NCBI GenBank assembly: GCA_029378245.1
Contig: JARKIF010000005.1
Coordinates: forward strand, 1,178,001 to 1,242,000
Source: Roridomyces roridus
Lineage: Eukaryota > Basidiomycota > Agaricomycetes > Agaricales > Mycenaceae
Length of the DNA: 64,000 bases
Direction: 5' to 3'
The position numbers were made by a program, and so were the translations under genes. A model generated the notes under the pieces. It did not search any database and was not told the DNA's origin. It saw only the letters and a list, made by a program, of their open reading frames with translations. Shown one piece after another: positions 24,163 through 35,922 of the stretch; position 1 is the first letter of the stretch, and every line of letters begins with the position of its first letter.

Positions 24163-25535
24163 CTACCGCTTTTTCTTGCTATGAAATAAATCAAGGAACG
24201 AGACCTTGTCCTCCCACCCCATCCCTGTTCGTTTCATTTTGCCAATCTGCGAGATTAAGCTAGCGCACGCGTCTGCCAGAGGGTCCTGGTCGTTGGAGCC
24301 GGTGAGCACCTCGCTGGCCAGGAAAAGCTGGGAGCTCGGCGATTCTGACGGAGCGAGAAGACGGATAGAGACCGCTTGGGGTGCCAACGACGCGGCAACG
24401 GTGAAGATATGTGCAAGGGGGTTCAACGGGGTAGGAATTGTATGTGCGAGGGTGGCGGCGAATCCTGTAGGCGGATCGTAGCTAAATTAACGAGTTATCA
24501 GCGCTCAAGATAATGTAGACCTTTGCGCACTTACCGGACACACATGACGAACACATTGTAGCCCCGAACGGGAACTTTCTGCTTGAATACATTGGCAAAA
24601 TGGAGCAGCGCTCTCCCGTTACTCGTAGTACATTCCGGAAAGACAACGACCGGTCGGCGAGCATTGCTGCGGATCTCCTCGAGGCTCTGCCAGCGCCCAC
24701 TAGCATCTGGAGTAGTTCCGACGGAACAAATCGCCGACAATAGCGAAACCTGACGGAATCCGACGATGGGAACGCGGGTGGTGGCTACACGAGCGGTGGT
24801 CGCGGTTACGTTGGCAGAACCTGTGCCGGTACGACGACCGGGGGTGTGGGTAATGGCTTCTTGCGTGGAGGCATCGGGAGTAGGAACAGACTCTGCGAAC
24901 CGGTATCAAGAATATGGGGTTGAACCTGGTGGGTTTCTGTGTACTGCAATGCATTGTAGATTCGCAGGCGTACCGGAAAGCGAGCCAGAGTATTTCCACG
25001 TAAGACACCCAGTTGGATACGATGATATCTCCTGCTCGGGGGTGCCACGTTTCAATGTCCTTTGCACCGCGACTGAGTTGGATGTATGCTTTCTTGATCT
25101 ACCCCACAAAAGCAGAGAAACGTACCCTCGTTTCCTGGTGACGTTATCCACAGAGACCCATAGTATTCCAAGAGAGAAGAGTGCGAGCCGGGCAGTCAAA
25201 AATGTAAAGATCCGAGTGATGAAACGGTGTAAGACGGGTATTGGGATCTGGCGATGTGTACAGCTAGCATCGAGAAGGATGTCGGCGGTCTTACGAATAT
25301 CAGGGAGACGCCGTCCACGAGAAGGAGATGGAGGGCGAGGATAACAAAAAGCAAGGCGGTGCGGAAGGTGCCGACAAGCCAGGTAAAGGGACTAGCCAGC
25401 TTTTGTAGCAGATCTGGCGGAGGAGACACGGGGGAAGGAAGGGCTCGTCGGGGGTCAGATGGAGAGCAAGTTGGAGGGGAGGCGTCGTACCTGGACGCCT
25501 GTGCCAGGGTCTCTGTAGGCACTGTATTTTTCCAT
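24163..25535 (-). CDS. Loa1/Vps66-like lysophospholipid acyltransferase
   Basis: Membrane-bound acyltransferase, PlsC-like, of the fungal Loa1/Vps66 group involved in lipid-droplet and vacuolar trafficking. The start at 25535 reads MEKYSAYRDPGTGVQ, joins PPPDLLQKLASPFTWLVG after an intron, and continues into a hydrophobic anchor (TALLFVILALHLLLVDGVS). The central exon has HPRAGDIIVSNWVSYVEILW, and later come RRPVVVFPECTTSNGRALL, the substrate-binding block, and VRGYNVFVMCVRYDPPTG. The C-terminal end is KVSFLDLFHSKKKR. Between the blocks sits a variable Pro/Ser/Arg-rich loop around 24770-24950. The classic HX4D motif is replaced by NWVSYVE, as in other members I know. It diverges from the TVP38 gene with about 85 bases between starts. 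Confidence 0.8.
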
Positions 25536-25620
25536 CGGGTGACCGCGTTGGAAGACGGCCGGATGACGTTGCTCAGCTTACGGCATTCCGAGCGCGTTTA
25601 CGGTCTCACCACGCACCATC

Positions 25621-26930
25621 ATGTCCCCCCAACTTGAGGACCCTCAGGCTGAGGGATCGCGGCTCAAATCTTACCTCGCAGTTCTCAAGGCACTGCCTGG
25701 AGCCGCCTTCCGGCGCTACAAGGGACTTCCGCTATACGGAAAGGTATGCTTCTTGCCATCTTATCGTGTATGGCTTCGAACGCAATCTAGGTCCTCTTCT
25801 GGCTGTGGATCTTGTTTGAAATCGCACTACGTAGGTATTCTGAACCTTTGTTTGCTGGGTCAAACCTTTGCTTGCTAGCTCGTCTAATGTCTTGAACAGT
25901 GACTGCCCTCATCGTAATCACGCCGAGCCGCGTCGCCCAATTGTAGGCACCTGCATAAAATCCCTCAGCAGTCTTAGACCTGGTTTCACAGCTTGTACGA
26001 CAAGGCCGAGAAACTGGCTCAACTTCCTCTTGGTTGGCTTGTTGTCGGCTCTCTAGTTGCTCTGGTCTCATTTCCACCTTTACACGGCCACACAACTTTG
26101 ACCACCGTCTGTGGCTTTGCCTGGGGACTCAAGGGATTCCTTATTGCGGCGCCCGCTAGCCTTATAGGTGCTGGATTAACGTTCTGCATCCTTCGTCTGT
26201 TCTTCCACCGAAGGCTGCGTGCATTGTCCAAGTCAAATGAAAATTGGACCGCGTTGGAGGAAGTCGTAGGGGCCAAGGGTTTGCCCCTGATGATCCTCAT
26301 TCGTGCATCCCCGTTTCCTCCGTAAGCCACCATAATCCGTACAACCGAGACTTGAAATATTCTTCTTAGATGGGTATACTCGAATGTTCTATTTGCGGTG
26401 CCGTGTTCTCTTACTCGTGCTTCCTGCCAGACTTATCCAATGTCCAGTCCATTGGATCTGTGGCCCTATGGCAATTCCTGGTGTCTACATGCTTCGTATT
26501 CCCTAAGATCTTTCTGCAAGTGTTCATCGGCTGGAAGGTGGCCAACTTCGTCGCTATTGCAGCCCTCTTGTCTCACCATCTCCAGATTGCTGCACTTTCG
26601 GATGGGGAACAGCGAAACAAGATGGATACCCGCACGTATTTTGCAACTCAAAAACAAACGTTTTAACACGTTACCCTGTAGAAACCAAAGTGCTCAACGG
26701 TCTGCTGATCGGAACTGGTATCGGATTCGCGATCCTGGCAAGCTGGTAAAGCATCAATCTGTGTTGAGGTACGAAAGGGCTAATTTTCCAATAGGTGGGT
26801 GTACACCTCGGTCCAGAACCACATCCGCAAGCTGCCGGATTTCTCGCCTGAAACGGACGAGCTTGCTGCCGAAGCCCTAGAGGATACGGAGGAAACTCCG
26901 TTCTTGACTTCAAACCCGGACAATGTTTGA
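25621..26930 (+). CDS. Tvp38/TMEM64 (SNARE-associated, VTT domain) membrane protein
   Basis: Polytopic Golgi/ER membrane protein of the DedA/VTT superfamily. The exon order gives MSPQLEDPQAEG..., a first membrane segment VLFWLWILFEIAL, LPLGWLVVGSLVALVSFPPL, the conserved GHTTLTTVCGFAWGLKGFLI, a glycine-rich membrane re-entrant region (APASLIGAGLTFCILRLFF), LPLMILIRASPFPPWVYSN, and after further introns QSIGSVALWQFLVSTCFVFP and GLLIGTGIGFAILASWVVY. The acidic tail ends ETPFLTSNPDNV. Introns near 26322 and 26660-26695 restore the frame where the raw text breaks. Related proteins act as lipid scramblases or transporters; that role is inferred by homology only. Confidence 0.85.
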
Positions 26931-26982
26931 ATGTCATAGACATTGTAAAGATATATCGTATGTAGGTTCCATAATACACGAG

Positions 26983-28247
26983 TCAATAATAATGGAGGAA
27001 AAGCAAACTGAAGCTGGCACCAATGAGAAAGACGAGGATGAATAGTCGCCCATCCTTCGCCCTTCGCTTCGCCTCCTTGAGCTGGACGTTGCCCTTCTCC
27101 ACTGTGGAAGCAGTAGTGATCACATCCTCGTACAGCTGGTCTGTTAACTCCGTCTGCTTTGTGAGATGCGTCACCAGCTCCATCTGCAAAGCACTTATGT
27201 CCATCAACCGCGACTCTGCTAGTTGTACGGCCTCGAGGGTGTCTTCAACATTTCGAAGAATGTTGGCGTTTTCCGCCTCAAACTGTAGGATCTGAGAAGC
27301 GGACAGTTCGATTTCGTCGTCATCGTCATCGTCCGAGGGTGGAGGGATATCGGAGAATTTGACGTTGGAAGGGCTCGGACGGGCGGACTCGAATGGCGAC
27401 GGAGCGCCGATGGTCGCAGCAATCAAGGCTGGAGGGCCAGCTGCTCCCTGAAGCGGCCGGGAGTGGACTGGCTCTGGGTTAAATAGCGGGTCACCCATGT
27501 TCATCACTTCCCGCGCTGCTCCCGACCCCAGAGTCTTGGACCGTTCCAACTGCCGCTTTACGCGTTCTTCCTGCATCTCTTTCTGGTTCTGGCTCGCCTC
27601 GGCCAAGCGGCGGTTGAGATACCATGTAATGCTGGAGTTGTGAGCGGCGACAAAGTCGGAGGATAGAGCTGCTTCGTCCTGCCTTAGGCGGGCAGGGAGA
27701 AAGCGGGCGAGCGGATTTCCTTTGCTTGCCACGAGTTCAGCGCGTCCTGGAGAGAGAATGAGACCTCGTCGGCCTCTGCGACACGTAAACAATCCGCACG
27801 CTTTTCTAGAGCCTCCATCTCTTTGACGCGGTCAGCGCAACGCGACAAGATGACTCGGGCCTGCAAGTCGATCTGGTCCCGTTCTTGGTTGGACAAGTGG
27901 CGTATCTCAGACCACGATTGGTCGGGACCGTCGAGGTCGATATTCCGCGAGGATTGACGTTGGAGCGATCGTGAGTCAACATTGAGGTATGGTCGACGTA
28001 TATTCGCAAGCATGCGCGTCAGGGTGGTAATGTGGTTGAGCTGGAGAAACTGCATTCAGCAGGGAAACAGTGAATGGCTTGTGCGCACAATGACATAGGC
28101 CTCTGCGACGTATTTTTTCTCGGAGAAAAGCTGAGGGTCCTCGGCGGGCTGCTTGGATGTCTTGCGCCTCTTGGCGGATGGCAAGGCATTTTCCTTTTCG
28201 AGGATAACGGTGCGGAAATCCTGTGTACGGTCGAGGCAGGAGGGCAT
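26983..28247 (-). CDS. UFE1: Syntaxin-18/Ufe1, Qa-SNARE of the ER
   Basis: t-SNARE for retrograde Golgi-to-ER fusion. Exon 1 starts at 28247 with MPSCLDRTQDFRTVILEKEN, the syntaxin-18 N-terminal motif, and includes a basic stretch SAKRRKTSK. Exon 2 starts FLQLNHITTLTRMLANIRRPY. The intron GTGCGGATTG...CTCTCTCCAG (around 27800-27748) joins MEALEKR to RAELVASKGNPLARFLPARL, as expected for the family. The SNARE helix is AESRLMDISALQMELVTHLT followed by KQTELTDQLYEDV, and one C-terminal membrane anchor (LFILVFLIGASFSLLFLHYY) ends the protein. A poly-Asp run precedes the helix. Three exons, all in frame. Confidence 0.92.
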
Positions 28248-28786
28248 CGAGTTGTGGCGATCACTGCGACACGTGTATAAATACGGGCACTCAGCCAAAT
28301 TTTTCTTTACTCTTCCCGCGACATCGTTTGTCTCTGGCCTCTTGGCTCTCTCAGCTCGGAGGCCTCGTATGCGTGTGATAGATTGAATGGACCTTGTTTG
28401 AGGCGGACGACGTTCTTCAGACCGCTATTTGCCATAAAAAGTCTACCGACATTTTTTTGCCTCCATTCCTCGTAGCTGTATCCCTGTTGTCTTACATACA
28501 TTGAATAGACACTCATTGTGCTCATTTCTTCGCGTTCTTGCCGTGTTCGGAGACTGTGTTAGCGTATTTGTTGCCGCTCTCCTCCTCCCACTTCCAAGGT
28601 GAATTGAAAGTTCAGTCTGCGCTGCTGCCCCGTGATGATTCAGAGTGGAATCTACATCGACCCGTGCCCACAGAGGACTGTCTGGGTCGAGGAGAAGACC
28701 AAATGTTCTAGATACTGCTGAGGGCATCCTATGCTGCAAGAATCGAACCTTTTCCTGTTCATGGCGCTCAAACATATCTTGCAGAC
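28248..28786. other. Intergenic, UFE1 and SSU72 divergent promoters
   Basis: About 540 bases between divergent starts. Several short open frames occur, but none shows a domain, splice continuity or conserved motif. I see only promoter space here. Confidence 0.5.
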
Positions 28787-29780
28787 ATGGACCCTCGCCG
28801 AGCTCGCGATCCGCGCCTGGCGCGTGCAGACCCACGTTTACAACGTGTGCAGAGAGAAACGCCCCCTGCTGCGACTCCGACCCCACCACCACCTGCATTC
28901 GAGAATGGCGCCATGTCGCAGACACCCGTGCCCGACGCCCAACCTGCATACAAACAAAGACCGTTGTTCTGCGTGGTCTGCGCCAGCAATCAGGTAAAAC
29001 CCCTTGTCACCATAAGCCGGAGATTTGACTACTACCACCTAGAACCGTTCCATGGAGGGCCACTTGACCTTGTCGTCCGTTAGGCCCGCTTCAACTCTTG
29101 CCGTCATCCAGCTCACTGCCTTTGAAGGCGGGCAGGATTCCGTGTCATTTCGTCCGGCACAGGATCTGCTGTCCGTTTACCCGGTCCTTCAATAGACAAG
29201 CCCAACATTTACTCCTTTGGAACGCCGTATAACACGATTTACGAAGACCTGAGCACCAAAGATCCTCGTTTGTGAGAATGCGGTGCTCCACTGGCGCTGC
29301 CGGACTGACGTTGCTTCCAGATATACGGCTAATGGTGTCTTGCCCATGATTGACCGCAACCGACAATTGAAACTAGCACCGGAGCGCTGGCAAGAAACGA
29401 AAACGGTGGCCGACATTGTGATAACGTGCGAAGAGCGCTGCTTTGACGCCGTATGCGATGGTAAGGTGGTGCCGTCGGGTCAACAGAGTTTTGTTGAAAA
29501 AATTCCCGCAGACCTATTGATGCGAGGGGGAGAATTCAACCGACCAGTCCACATTATCAATGTCGAGATCAAGGACAACCACGAAGAGGCGTCGATTGGG
29601 GGGCAAGCCATCCTCGACCTTGCCACGGCGGTACGTTGACCATTTCATCGACTTTTTCTTATTAAAATTGTCCGTCAGATCGACAAGGCGCAGGATATTG
29701 ACGAGGAGATTGACGGGATTCTCCAAGTGCAGCAGGAAAAGCACCCACATAGTCTTCTGCACGCTGTAGCCTTCTATTAG
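28787..29780 (+). CDS. SSU72: Ssu72 RNA polymerase II CTD phosphatase
   Basis: Dephosphorylates Ser5/Ser7 of the RNA polymerase II C-terminal domain and acts in 3'-end processing. After a Pro/Arg-rich leader of about 57 residues ([17 protein letters not shown]...), the core starts [12 protein letters not shown] and continues across an intron to NRSMEGH, making the CX5R active site CASNQNR. Splicing at gtccgttagg (phase 2) to tttgaag gives [20 protein letters not shown], then [20 protein letters not shown]. Later blocks are [33 protein letters not shown] and [19 protein letters not shown]. The protein ends [10 protein letters not shown]. Five exons. Confidence 0.95.
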
Positions 29781-29848
29781 CTAATCATCATGTATGTATT
29801 TGTTTGAGCCATCACCGACGCGCGTATAAGCAGACGCGTCTTACCACC

Positions 29849-30764
29849 ATGGCCAGCGCAGACGGCGGTGCCTACAGCTACTCTCTCACTGTCTTCTCTC
29901 CCAGCGGAAAGCTCGTCCAGATCGAGCATGCCCTCGCCGCTGTTGCAGGCGGTACTACCAGTCTTGGAATCAAAGGTCGGCTGCTACTCTCGCTCGCCCT
30001 CTCGCTGCGCTAAACAACCCCCAAAGCTTCCAACGGCATCGTAATAGCGACGGAGAAAAAGTCCTCCTCGATCCTCATCGACGACTCGATGATCGACAAG
30101 GTCGCCGTTGTATGCCCCAACATTGGGATCGTCTACTCGGGCATGGGACCCGACTTTCGCGTTTTGATCGCCAAGGCACGCAAGAGCGCACAGGCGTACT
30201 GGAAGATGTACGGAGAGTATCCACCTACGCGGGTGCTCACGCAGGAAATTGCCACTGTCATGCAGCAAGCCACACAATCCGGGTCAGTATTTCGGTGCAA
30301 TGCCGAATAATCTAGCTGACGGTGACGCAGAGGTGTTCGTCCTTACGGAGTATCTCTCCTCGTGGCCGGCTGGGACATTACGCGGGGGCCTACGTTGTAT
30401 CAAGTCGATCCCTCTGGTTCTTTCTGGGCGTGGAAGGCGAGCGCGATCGGCAAGAACATGATCAATGCGAAAACCTTCCTGGAGAAACGGTGCGTCTCCG
30501 GTCTATTCGTCCGGCGTGACCGACTGAAGCGCGTCCAGATACAATGATGACATTAGTCTGGAAGACGCCATCCACACAGCTCTTCTGACACTCAAGGAGG
30601 GCTTTGAGGGACAGATGACGGAGAAGACAATAGAAATCGGGGTCATTACGGTGCCTACAACGGCGGAGTTGGAGGAGGGCAAGATCGGCGGCGAGACGGG
30701 GCGTCCCAAGCCGACATTCCGGAAGCTGACGGAGGAGGAGGTCCGAGATTATCTGGCATTGTAG
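29849..30764 (+). CDS. PRE8: Proteasome subunit alpha type-2
   Basis: Structural alpha-ring subunit of the 20S proteasome. The start at 29849 (ACCATGG context) reads [20 protein letters not shown], with the alpha-type signature [20 protein letters not shown]. Blocks follow in family order: [95 protein letters not shown] and [19 protein letters not shown]. The end is [10 protein letters not shown]. Introns near 29978-30026, 30282-30330 and 30489-30545. Length is about 250 residues, as expected; no odd features. Confidence 0.95.
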
Positions 30765-31358
30765 AGGTGCCTTTTCATTATCCTGTACGCTGTATGAATC
30801 TCTGCTTTCGGTGACCGTCTGATCGTTCTGAGCAGAAAGCATAGCTTTGAACCTTCTGGTCTTCTCGGACCCATTCAGGTTCCTCTCACTCGAGGCTGTG
30901 TCGCTCATCATACTAATTCGGTCCCATCTCCGTACACGTTGCAATTTTTCGACTGAAGGCCTTCCTTTGCAATCTCAGGCCTCCATATCCGTCCGTGATG
31001 CTGTGAACTGCCTCTGCCTGCCCCCCCTCCGTCGCCAGTGACATCAGACAGAAATCTACATCAGAATCTCTCTAGTCTGTGCCCATGTTTTATTTAGCTG
31101 GCGCCATTCAGCATTTTCGTGGCCGGCTCGCTGCATGTCTTTCTTTGAAACGATCCGCTCGTGGCCGCACTCTATCTTGGCCTGATCTTAATTGTGGTTA
31201 CCGCAACTCAATGCGCGAGCCCCTACAATGAGATAATTGATCGAATCTCCTGGGAAGAGGTAAACGCCGCGCTTGGTAGGCAATTTTGTTGCACAGCTGT
31301 TCCTCCATGTGGCAGGTAGAGCGCCCTCAAAAAAGGCGTAGCCGCACAGCAGTCGGAA
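30765..31358. other. Intergenic, 3' of proteasome alpha-2
   Basis: About 600 bases with no supported gene. A minus-strand frame at 31846-31223 is antisense to the next gene and looks like shadow coding. Nothing else recognised. Confidence 0.5.
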
Positions 31359-31366
31359 TATATAAG
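31359..31366 (+). promoter_or_regulatory. TATA box of the small Zn2Cys6 gene
   Basis: TATATAAG lies 43 bases before the ATG at 31409, in a region with no other coding signal. It fits a core promoter. Confidence 0.55.
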
Positions 31367-31408
31367 GAGCCCTACCCAGTTCTCCATCATCTCCCAAAAC
31401 CTTTGACC

Positions 31409-32022
31409 ATGTCTGACCCCGCCGCCACCAACGCGCTCCTCATGAACAGGCGCAGACGCGCCATGATCGCCTGCACCAACTGCCGCAAGCGAAAAATCAA
31501 GGTAGGCACGCGACTCTCTGCACTCTACTACGCGCTGACTCGGACCCACAGTGCGTGACGACCGAGGAGCCGCCCCGTCGTCCCTGCGCACGATGCACAA
31601 AACGCAGTCTCTGCTGCGAATACGTTGCCGTCGAGGAGGACTACTCCTCCTTATCCTCTCAGTCTCAGCACGACGCGAGCCCGCCATCCCACTCATCCCA
31701 ATTGTCTCCCACTGCCCAGTATGCCCCATCCCCAAGCTCGTCGAACTCGTATCATCACCAGCAAGTTCCCTCGAGATACTACACCACCCCCTCGAGTCAT
31801 CACGCCGTTGACCCCTCGCAGTACCCACGGGCGGCTGCATACGCATCCCCAGTCGCGCCAGGCTACATGCAGACCCCTTCCTATCATACTACGGCACACT
31901 ATGGGAGCAGCCAGGGCCACGCCAATGTCTCCTACGACTACACACAAGTCCAGTACTCCCAAGTGCAAGCGAATCAATGGCCACAACACTCCAGGCAAGT
32001 GTCCCGTTCGCCAATACATTAG
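31409..32022 (+). CDS. Small Zn(II)2Cys6 DNA-binding protein
   Basis: Short regulator. The start MSDPAATNALLMNRRRRAMI is followed by the binuclear cluster ACTNCRKRKIKC, spliced (intron 31503-31550) to VTTEEPPRRPCARCTKRSLC and CEYVAVEED. All six cysteines are present. The rest is Ser/Pro/Tyr/Gln-rich and disordered, ending SRQVSRSPIH at 32022, for a total of about 190 residues with no fungal_trans domain. A different 3' splice would skip this stop and add a Cys-rich tail (see findings). Proteins with only a cluster and a disordered tail are common in Agaricomycetes and their roles are mostly unknown. Confidence 0.8.
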
Positions 32023-32090
32023 CTAGGCTGACCGTGCTTTCGTCGACAGTCCCTGCGGTCACTGCGGTCAATGTTCATATTGCCGCAGAT

Positions 32091-32495
32091 AGTCCCGGCC
32101 TTTTTTGTCTTTGTCTTTCCTCATGTATCCCCTCCACCTTGCCATAATTATTGTCTGTAATCCGGATGGCGGCCGTAGCCTACTCAAAATGTACTACTTA
32201 TTGTTCTTCTAAAAATTTGATACAACACCCGTTCCCGAAAACAATATCGAGAGAAGTCGAAGCCGGGAAGAGTAACGGCATACTGGAACTCGTACAACTT
32301 TTTTGCGACGATACGAGGGCTGTTCAACAACTGCCTCAGATGCCTGTTCTTTGTTCTCCCATGTGGAGGCAAGCCGTCTTTTCTGATGGTCGCCACCACG
32401 TTTTCTCAACATCCGAACCGTTTGCGTATTCTCCGAACAGATATGGTACATTTCACTAAAGAGACCGGTACAGCTGCTGTGCGCAAGAAAGGCAC
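32091..32495. other. Intergenic between small Zn2Cys6 gene and aldehyde dehydrogenase
   Basis: About 400 bases between convergent genes. Short frames on both strands show nothing recognisable. Probably 3' untranslated regions. Confidence 0.45.
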
Positions 32496-35214
32496 CTAGA
32501 AAGGCCAGTCGAGCTTCTCGCCAAAGTTCCAATGCACTGCTTTCACCGAAGTATCTGAATCGAAGACGTCAGCGGTACGGTAGGCGTGTCGCCTCTGAGT
32601 CACTGACATTCTTCCAACGCGTAGCTTCCCAACTCCCGTCCTAGAAGACAGCTTTGTGGAGATATAGAGGAGGAAAAAAATGAAAAACTCACCGATACCC
32701 TGAATGGAAACAATGAGTACCCGGACCGATTCAGGAAAGGGTGAGAAGGGGGTGCACTCACGGATTGTTTCTTGCCACCGAATGGGACGTTGTTCGACAG
32801 GAGATTGTATTGATTGATCTAGAAGCATTGGTTCCTCGCGCTGTGGGTTTTTTCTTGGGTGGTAAAACACGCACCCAAACCTATAGCAGCAAAATACTGT
32901 TCAGGGATGATCTGTCAGACGGGGATCTTGCTCACGGTTCCCGCTTCAAGAGCACTAGACACTCTCATGCATTGATTTGCATCGTTGGAATGAAGACCGG
33001 CACCCAGGCCGTAGGTGGTGTCTAGAAATTTTCAGCTGCAAAACTTTGTCTGGTCGCCGGACTATGTGACCGTTGGCAAGCGCAATGGCTTCTTCCTCTG
33101 TCTTGAATCTGCCAACGGCAAGTACAGGACCGAATATCTATAGCTACGTCTCAGGCGCCTCCGTTTCGGGCATATGCGGCTGAGGCTAACCTCTTCCTTG
33201 ACGATTTTCATGTCGGGGCGAACGTCCGTGAAAACTGGTGCACTTAGTGGACGCGGGGACCTGCGGGTGAGTCACTTACTGGTGGGATCGACGAAGAAGC
33301 CTTTGGTGGAACCTACGCTGATATCAGGCCCTATTCGAAGATGAATATTAATAAACCATTACGCTTCGTTCCTCCGAGCACCACCTTTGCGCCCTCGCTC
33401 TTGCCAGATTCAATGTACCCCCAGACCCGATCGTACTGGGTTTTGTTTACCTGTGCCGTCAGTCCGGCAACTGATTTTTCCGGGAGACAAAGAAACACAC
33501 AACAGGACCTCCGGCGGATTTTTCGTCCAGCCCGTCGCCGATGTAGAGTTCTTTGACCTTGGAGACCAACAACTCCACGAACTTGTCGTGGATGCTGGTT
33601 CAAAAATCAGTCGAGGCGGCGCGGACTGAGATGATGGCAGTCACCTATCTTGGACGTAAACCCGAGATCCTGGACATCATGTAATCGAGCCATTTTGTAA
33701 ATTGAAAAACAAACCAGCCGTGCAATCTTGACCTGAGAGATTGGTTAATACAATGTTTCAAAATACACGAAATCCACTTGCCCGAGTTGTAGCAGATCCC
33801 GAGTGCGGCCCAATTCGCAGCTGAGTGAAATCAATTCGAGATCAAGTCCCGCCGCTATTGCTGACCTTGATCGAGGTCGCAAGATTCAAAAATGAGATGC
33901 GGGCTCTTCCCCCCGAGCTCGAGCGAGACTTTCTTCAAATTGCTGGCCGCCGCAGCCGCCATGATCTTTCTTCCGGTGATTGTGGAACCAGTAAAGGCAA
34001 CCTTGAGTCAACAAATTTTAATCGTCAACTTCCCTGCCGTTCTCGATGGCTCAGACCTTATCCACATCATTATGTGATGCAAGAGCTGCACCTCCAACAG
34101 CACCTAGAGATGGAATCGTATTGACCACACCCGCGGGGAAACCGGCTTCTTTGACCAATTCAGATAATTTCTGCGGCGTACTGTGAGCAACATATGGGCG
34201 TGGTAAATCTCTGCTTACAAGAGCGGTGAGTGGCGTCAGCTCTGAGGGTTTCATCACGATGGTACAGCCTGAAAAAATCGCAAGTCAAGGCAACTCGAGC
34301 GATGTAGACGCAACTCCTTACCGACGGCGAGAGCCGGGGCAACCTTCCCTGGGAAAGATATGAGTCGATTGAGTATTTTGGACGTAAAACCGAGTACAAG
34401 ACCACATATTCTAGCAACTGTTGAACAGGGCGCAAGTTGAAACTGGTAAACGCACGATAGGATAGTTCCATGGAATAATCTGGCCAGCGACGCCAATCGC
34501 CTCGACTTTCTGCGCGCGGAAGAGTTAAGTTGATTCTTCCCTACCTTCCTTGTATATTCCCACCGTAAACGCGAATTTGGTCTTGTTATCCACTTCCAAA
34601 GTCTGTTGGGGTTCGAGTCGGCAATGTAATTTCTGTGCGATTAATGATCCCCACCTGTCCTGCTATCTTATCGGCCCAGCCTGAGGCCAAGGTCAGCATT
34701 TGGTCGGGAACTACCGGAAGATTCAACCGCCTACCTGCGTAATAGCGGAGACACTGAATCGAGTCTCCAATATCAAAATCGCGAGCAACTCTGACGGGTT
34801 TCCCGTTGTTGAGGGATTCGAGCACCGCAAGCTCCTGCACAGAATATCAAAGTCGTGCATTTTCAACTTTGCGAGAGGCATTACTTGGGCATCACGCTCA
34901 ATCAAGTCCGCCAGCTTGTTCATCAGCCGAGCGCGCTCCCAGCCAGTGACATTTTTTCCCCAAGTGGTTTGGAAAGCCTTGCGGGCTGCAGCCACGGCTG
35001 CATCTACATCCTTGGGTGATGCTGCGACGACAGAGCAGAGGACTTCCTCATTGAAGGGATTGATGACTTGGATAACCTCGCTCGAGTCGAGGGAGGGGAC
35101 AAATTCATTGTTGATGAAAAGTCCGGTGGGGACCTTGATATCGATATTGAGGGCACGGACGGTTGCAATCTGAGCCATGGTACGACGGGAAAGACGAAGA
35201 ATAGCTCGGGTCAT
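32496..35214 (-). CDS. NAD(P)-dependent aldehyde dehydrogenase, many introns
   Basis: Oxidises aldehydes to acids. The start at 35214 ([15 protein letters not shown]) gives a basic, Ser/Arg-rich leader that could target mitochondria; the Met at 35178 would make a cytosolic form. Blocks follow: [60 protein letters not shown], the cofactor region [37 protein letters not shown] (general-base Glu) and, across a GC-AG intron, [17 protein letters not shown] with the nucleophilic Cys. Late blocks are [37 protein letters not shown] and the end [15 protein letters not shown]. More than a dozen small exons are needed. I found no break in frame. Confidence 0.9.
33733..33781 (-). other. GC-AG intron beside the aldehyde dehydrogenase catalytic Cys
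   Basis: On the minus strand AACTCGG is followed by gcaagt and the intron ends ctctcag before GTCAAGATTGCACGG. Splicing restores NSGQDCTAG, the conserved active-site motif. A GT donor a few bases downstream would break this frame. Confidence 0.75.
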
Positions 35215-35449
35215 GCCTTGGGACTTCCGAAGCTCTAATCGGAAGGTCGCTATTAGCTATCAATTTCCCTCTAGATACAGCTCTCGTTCTGATTTCTTGC
35301 GTCGAATGAAGCTATGCAACTGCCTGCGATACGCTCCAGCGGACGACAGTGGTGGCCCTTGACGCGTACCAGTTCCGAGTCTACTTTCTGGAAGGTTCAA
35401 AGATCCGAGACTCAACACTGCCATACAATCCAAACTTGTCCAGAACCAA

Positions 35450-35824
35450 ATGCTTGCGTCTCGCCTCGTCCAGACCCCCCTCCGCAAATTTATCCACACG
35501 TCCGCAGTGCGCCAGTCGGGTCACGGCCATTATAACGTATGTAGACCTTTTCTTGGACGTCGTTCTCCTTCACCAACTGCCACCTATAGCATCTGCCCTT
35601 CAAGGCCCCATTCCAAGGAGGGCGAAACGTCCCCTTCGGTCAGTCGAACTAGACACGTCAATCCACGGCCTATCCTTACACATTGCTAGGCGTCACTCTG
35701 TCGCTCTATCTCGCCTTTGGCTTTTCCATCCCTTTCGTGGCGGTCAAGATTTCGCAGTATGTCGTGTGCCCGAGGCAACACAATACCGTCTCACCGTCTT
35801 TCCAGGATGAAGCGCGAGGCATAA
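35450..35824 (+). CDS. Cytochrome c oxidase subunit VIIc/8-like
   Basis: Small inner-membrane subunit of complex IV. Exon 1 gives MLASRLVQTPLRKFIHTSAV RQSGHGHYN, with a mitochondrial presequence. Exon 2, after gtatgtag...ctatag, gives HLPFKAPFQGGRNVPFG. Exon 3 gives VTLSLYLAFGFSIPFVAVKI, one membrane helix. The last exon (35806-35824, 19 bases) gives QMKREA and the stop. Total is about 74 residues, the usual size for this subunit, and the order presequence, NxPF-type linker, single helix, short basic end matches the family. Reading through the last intron would add about 20 unrelated residues, so the spliced form is preferred. Confidence 0.85.
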
Positions 35825-35922
35825 CGGTTTAGAAGCCCGATAGAGCACTAGAACTATAGAAGGCATAGATTCTACCATCCACATCCCCCCGCTGTCTCTA
35901 GAACGGCGGTAATAAACAGCCC

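Noticed and set aside
31223..31846. Minus-strand frame of 207 codons
   Set aside because: Antisense to the small Zn2Cys6 gene, which has a TATA box, a cluster and a good intron.
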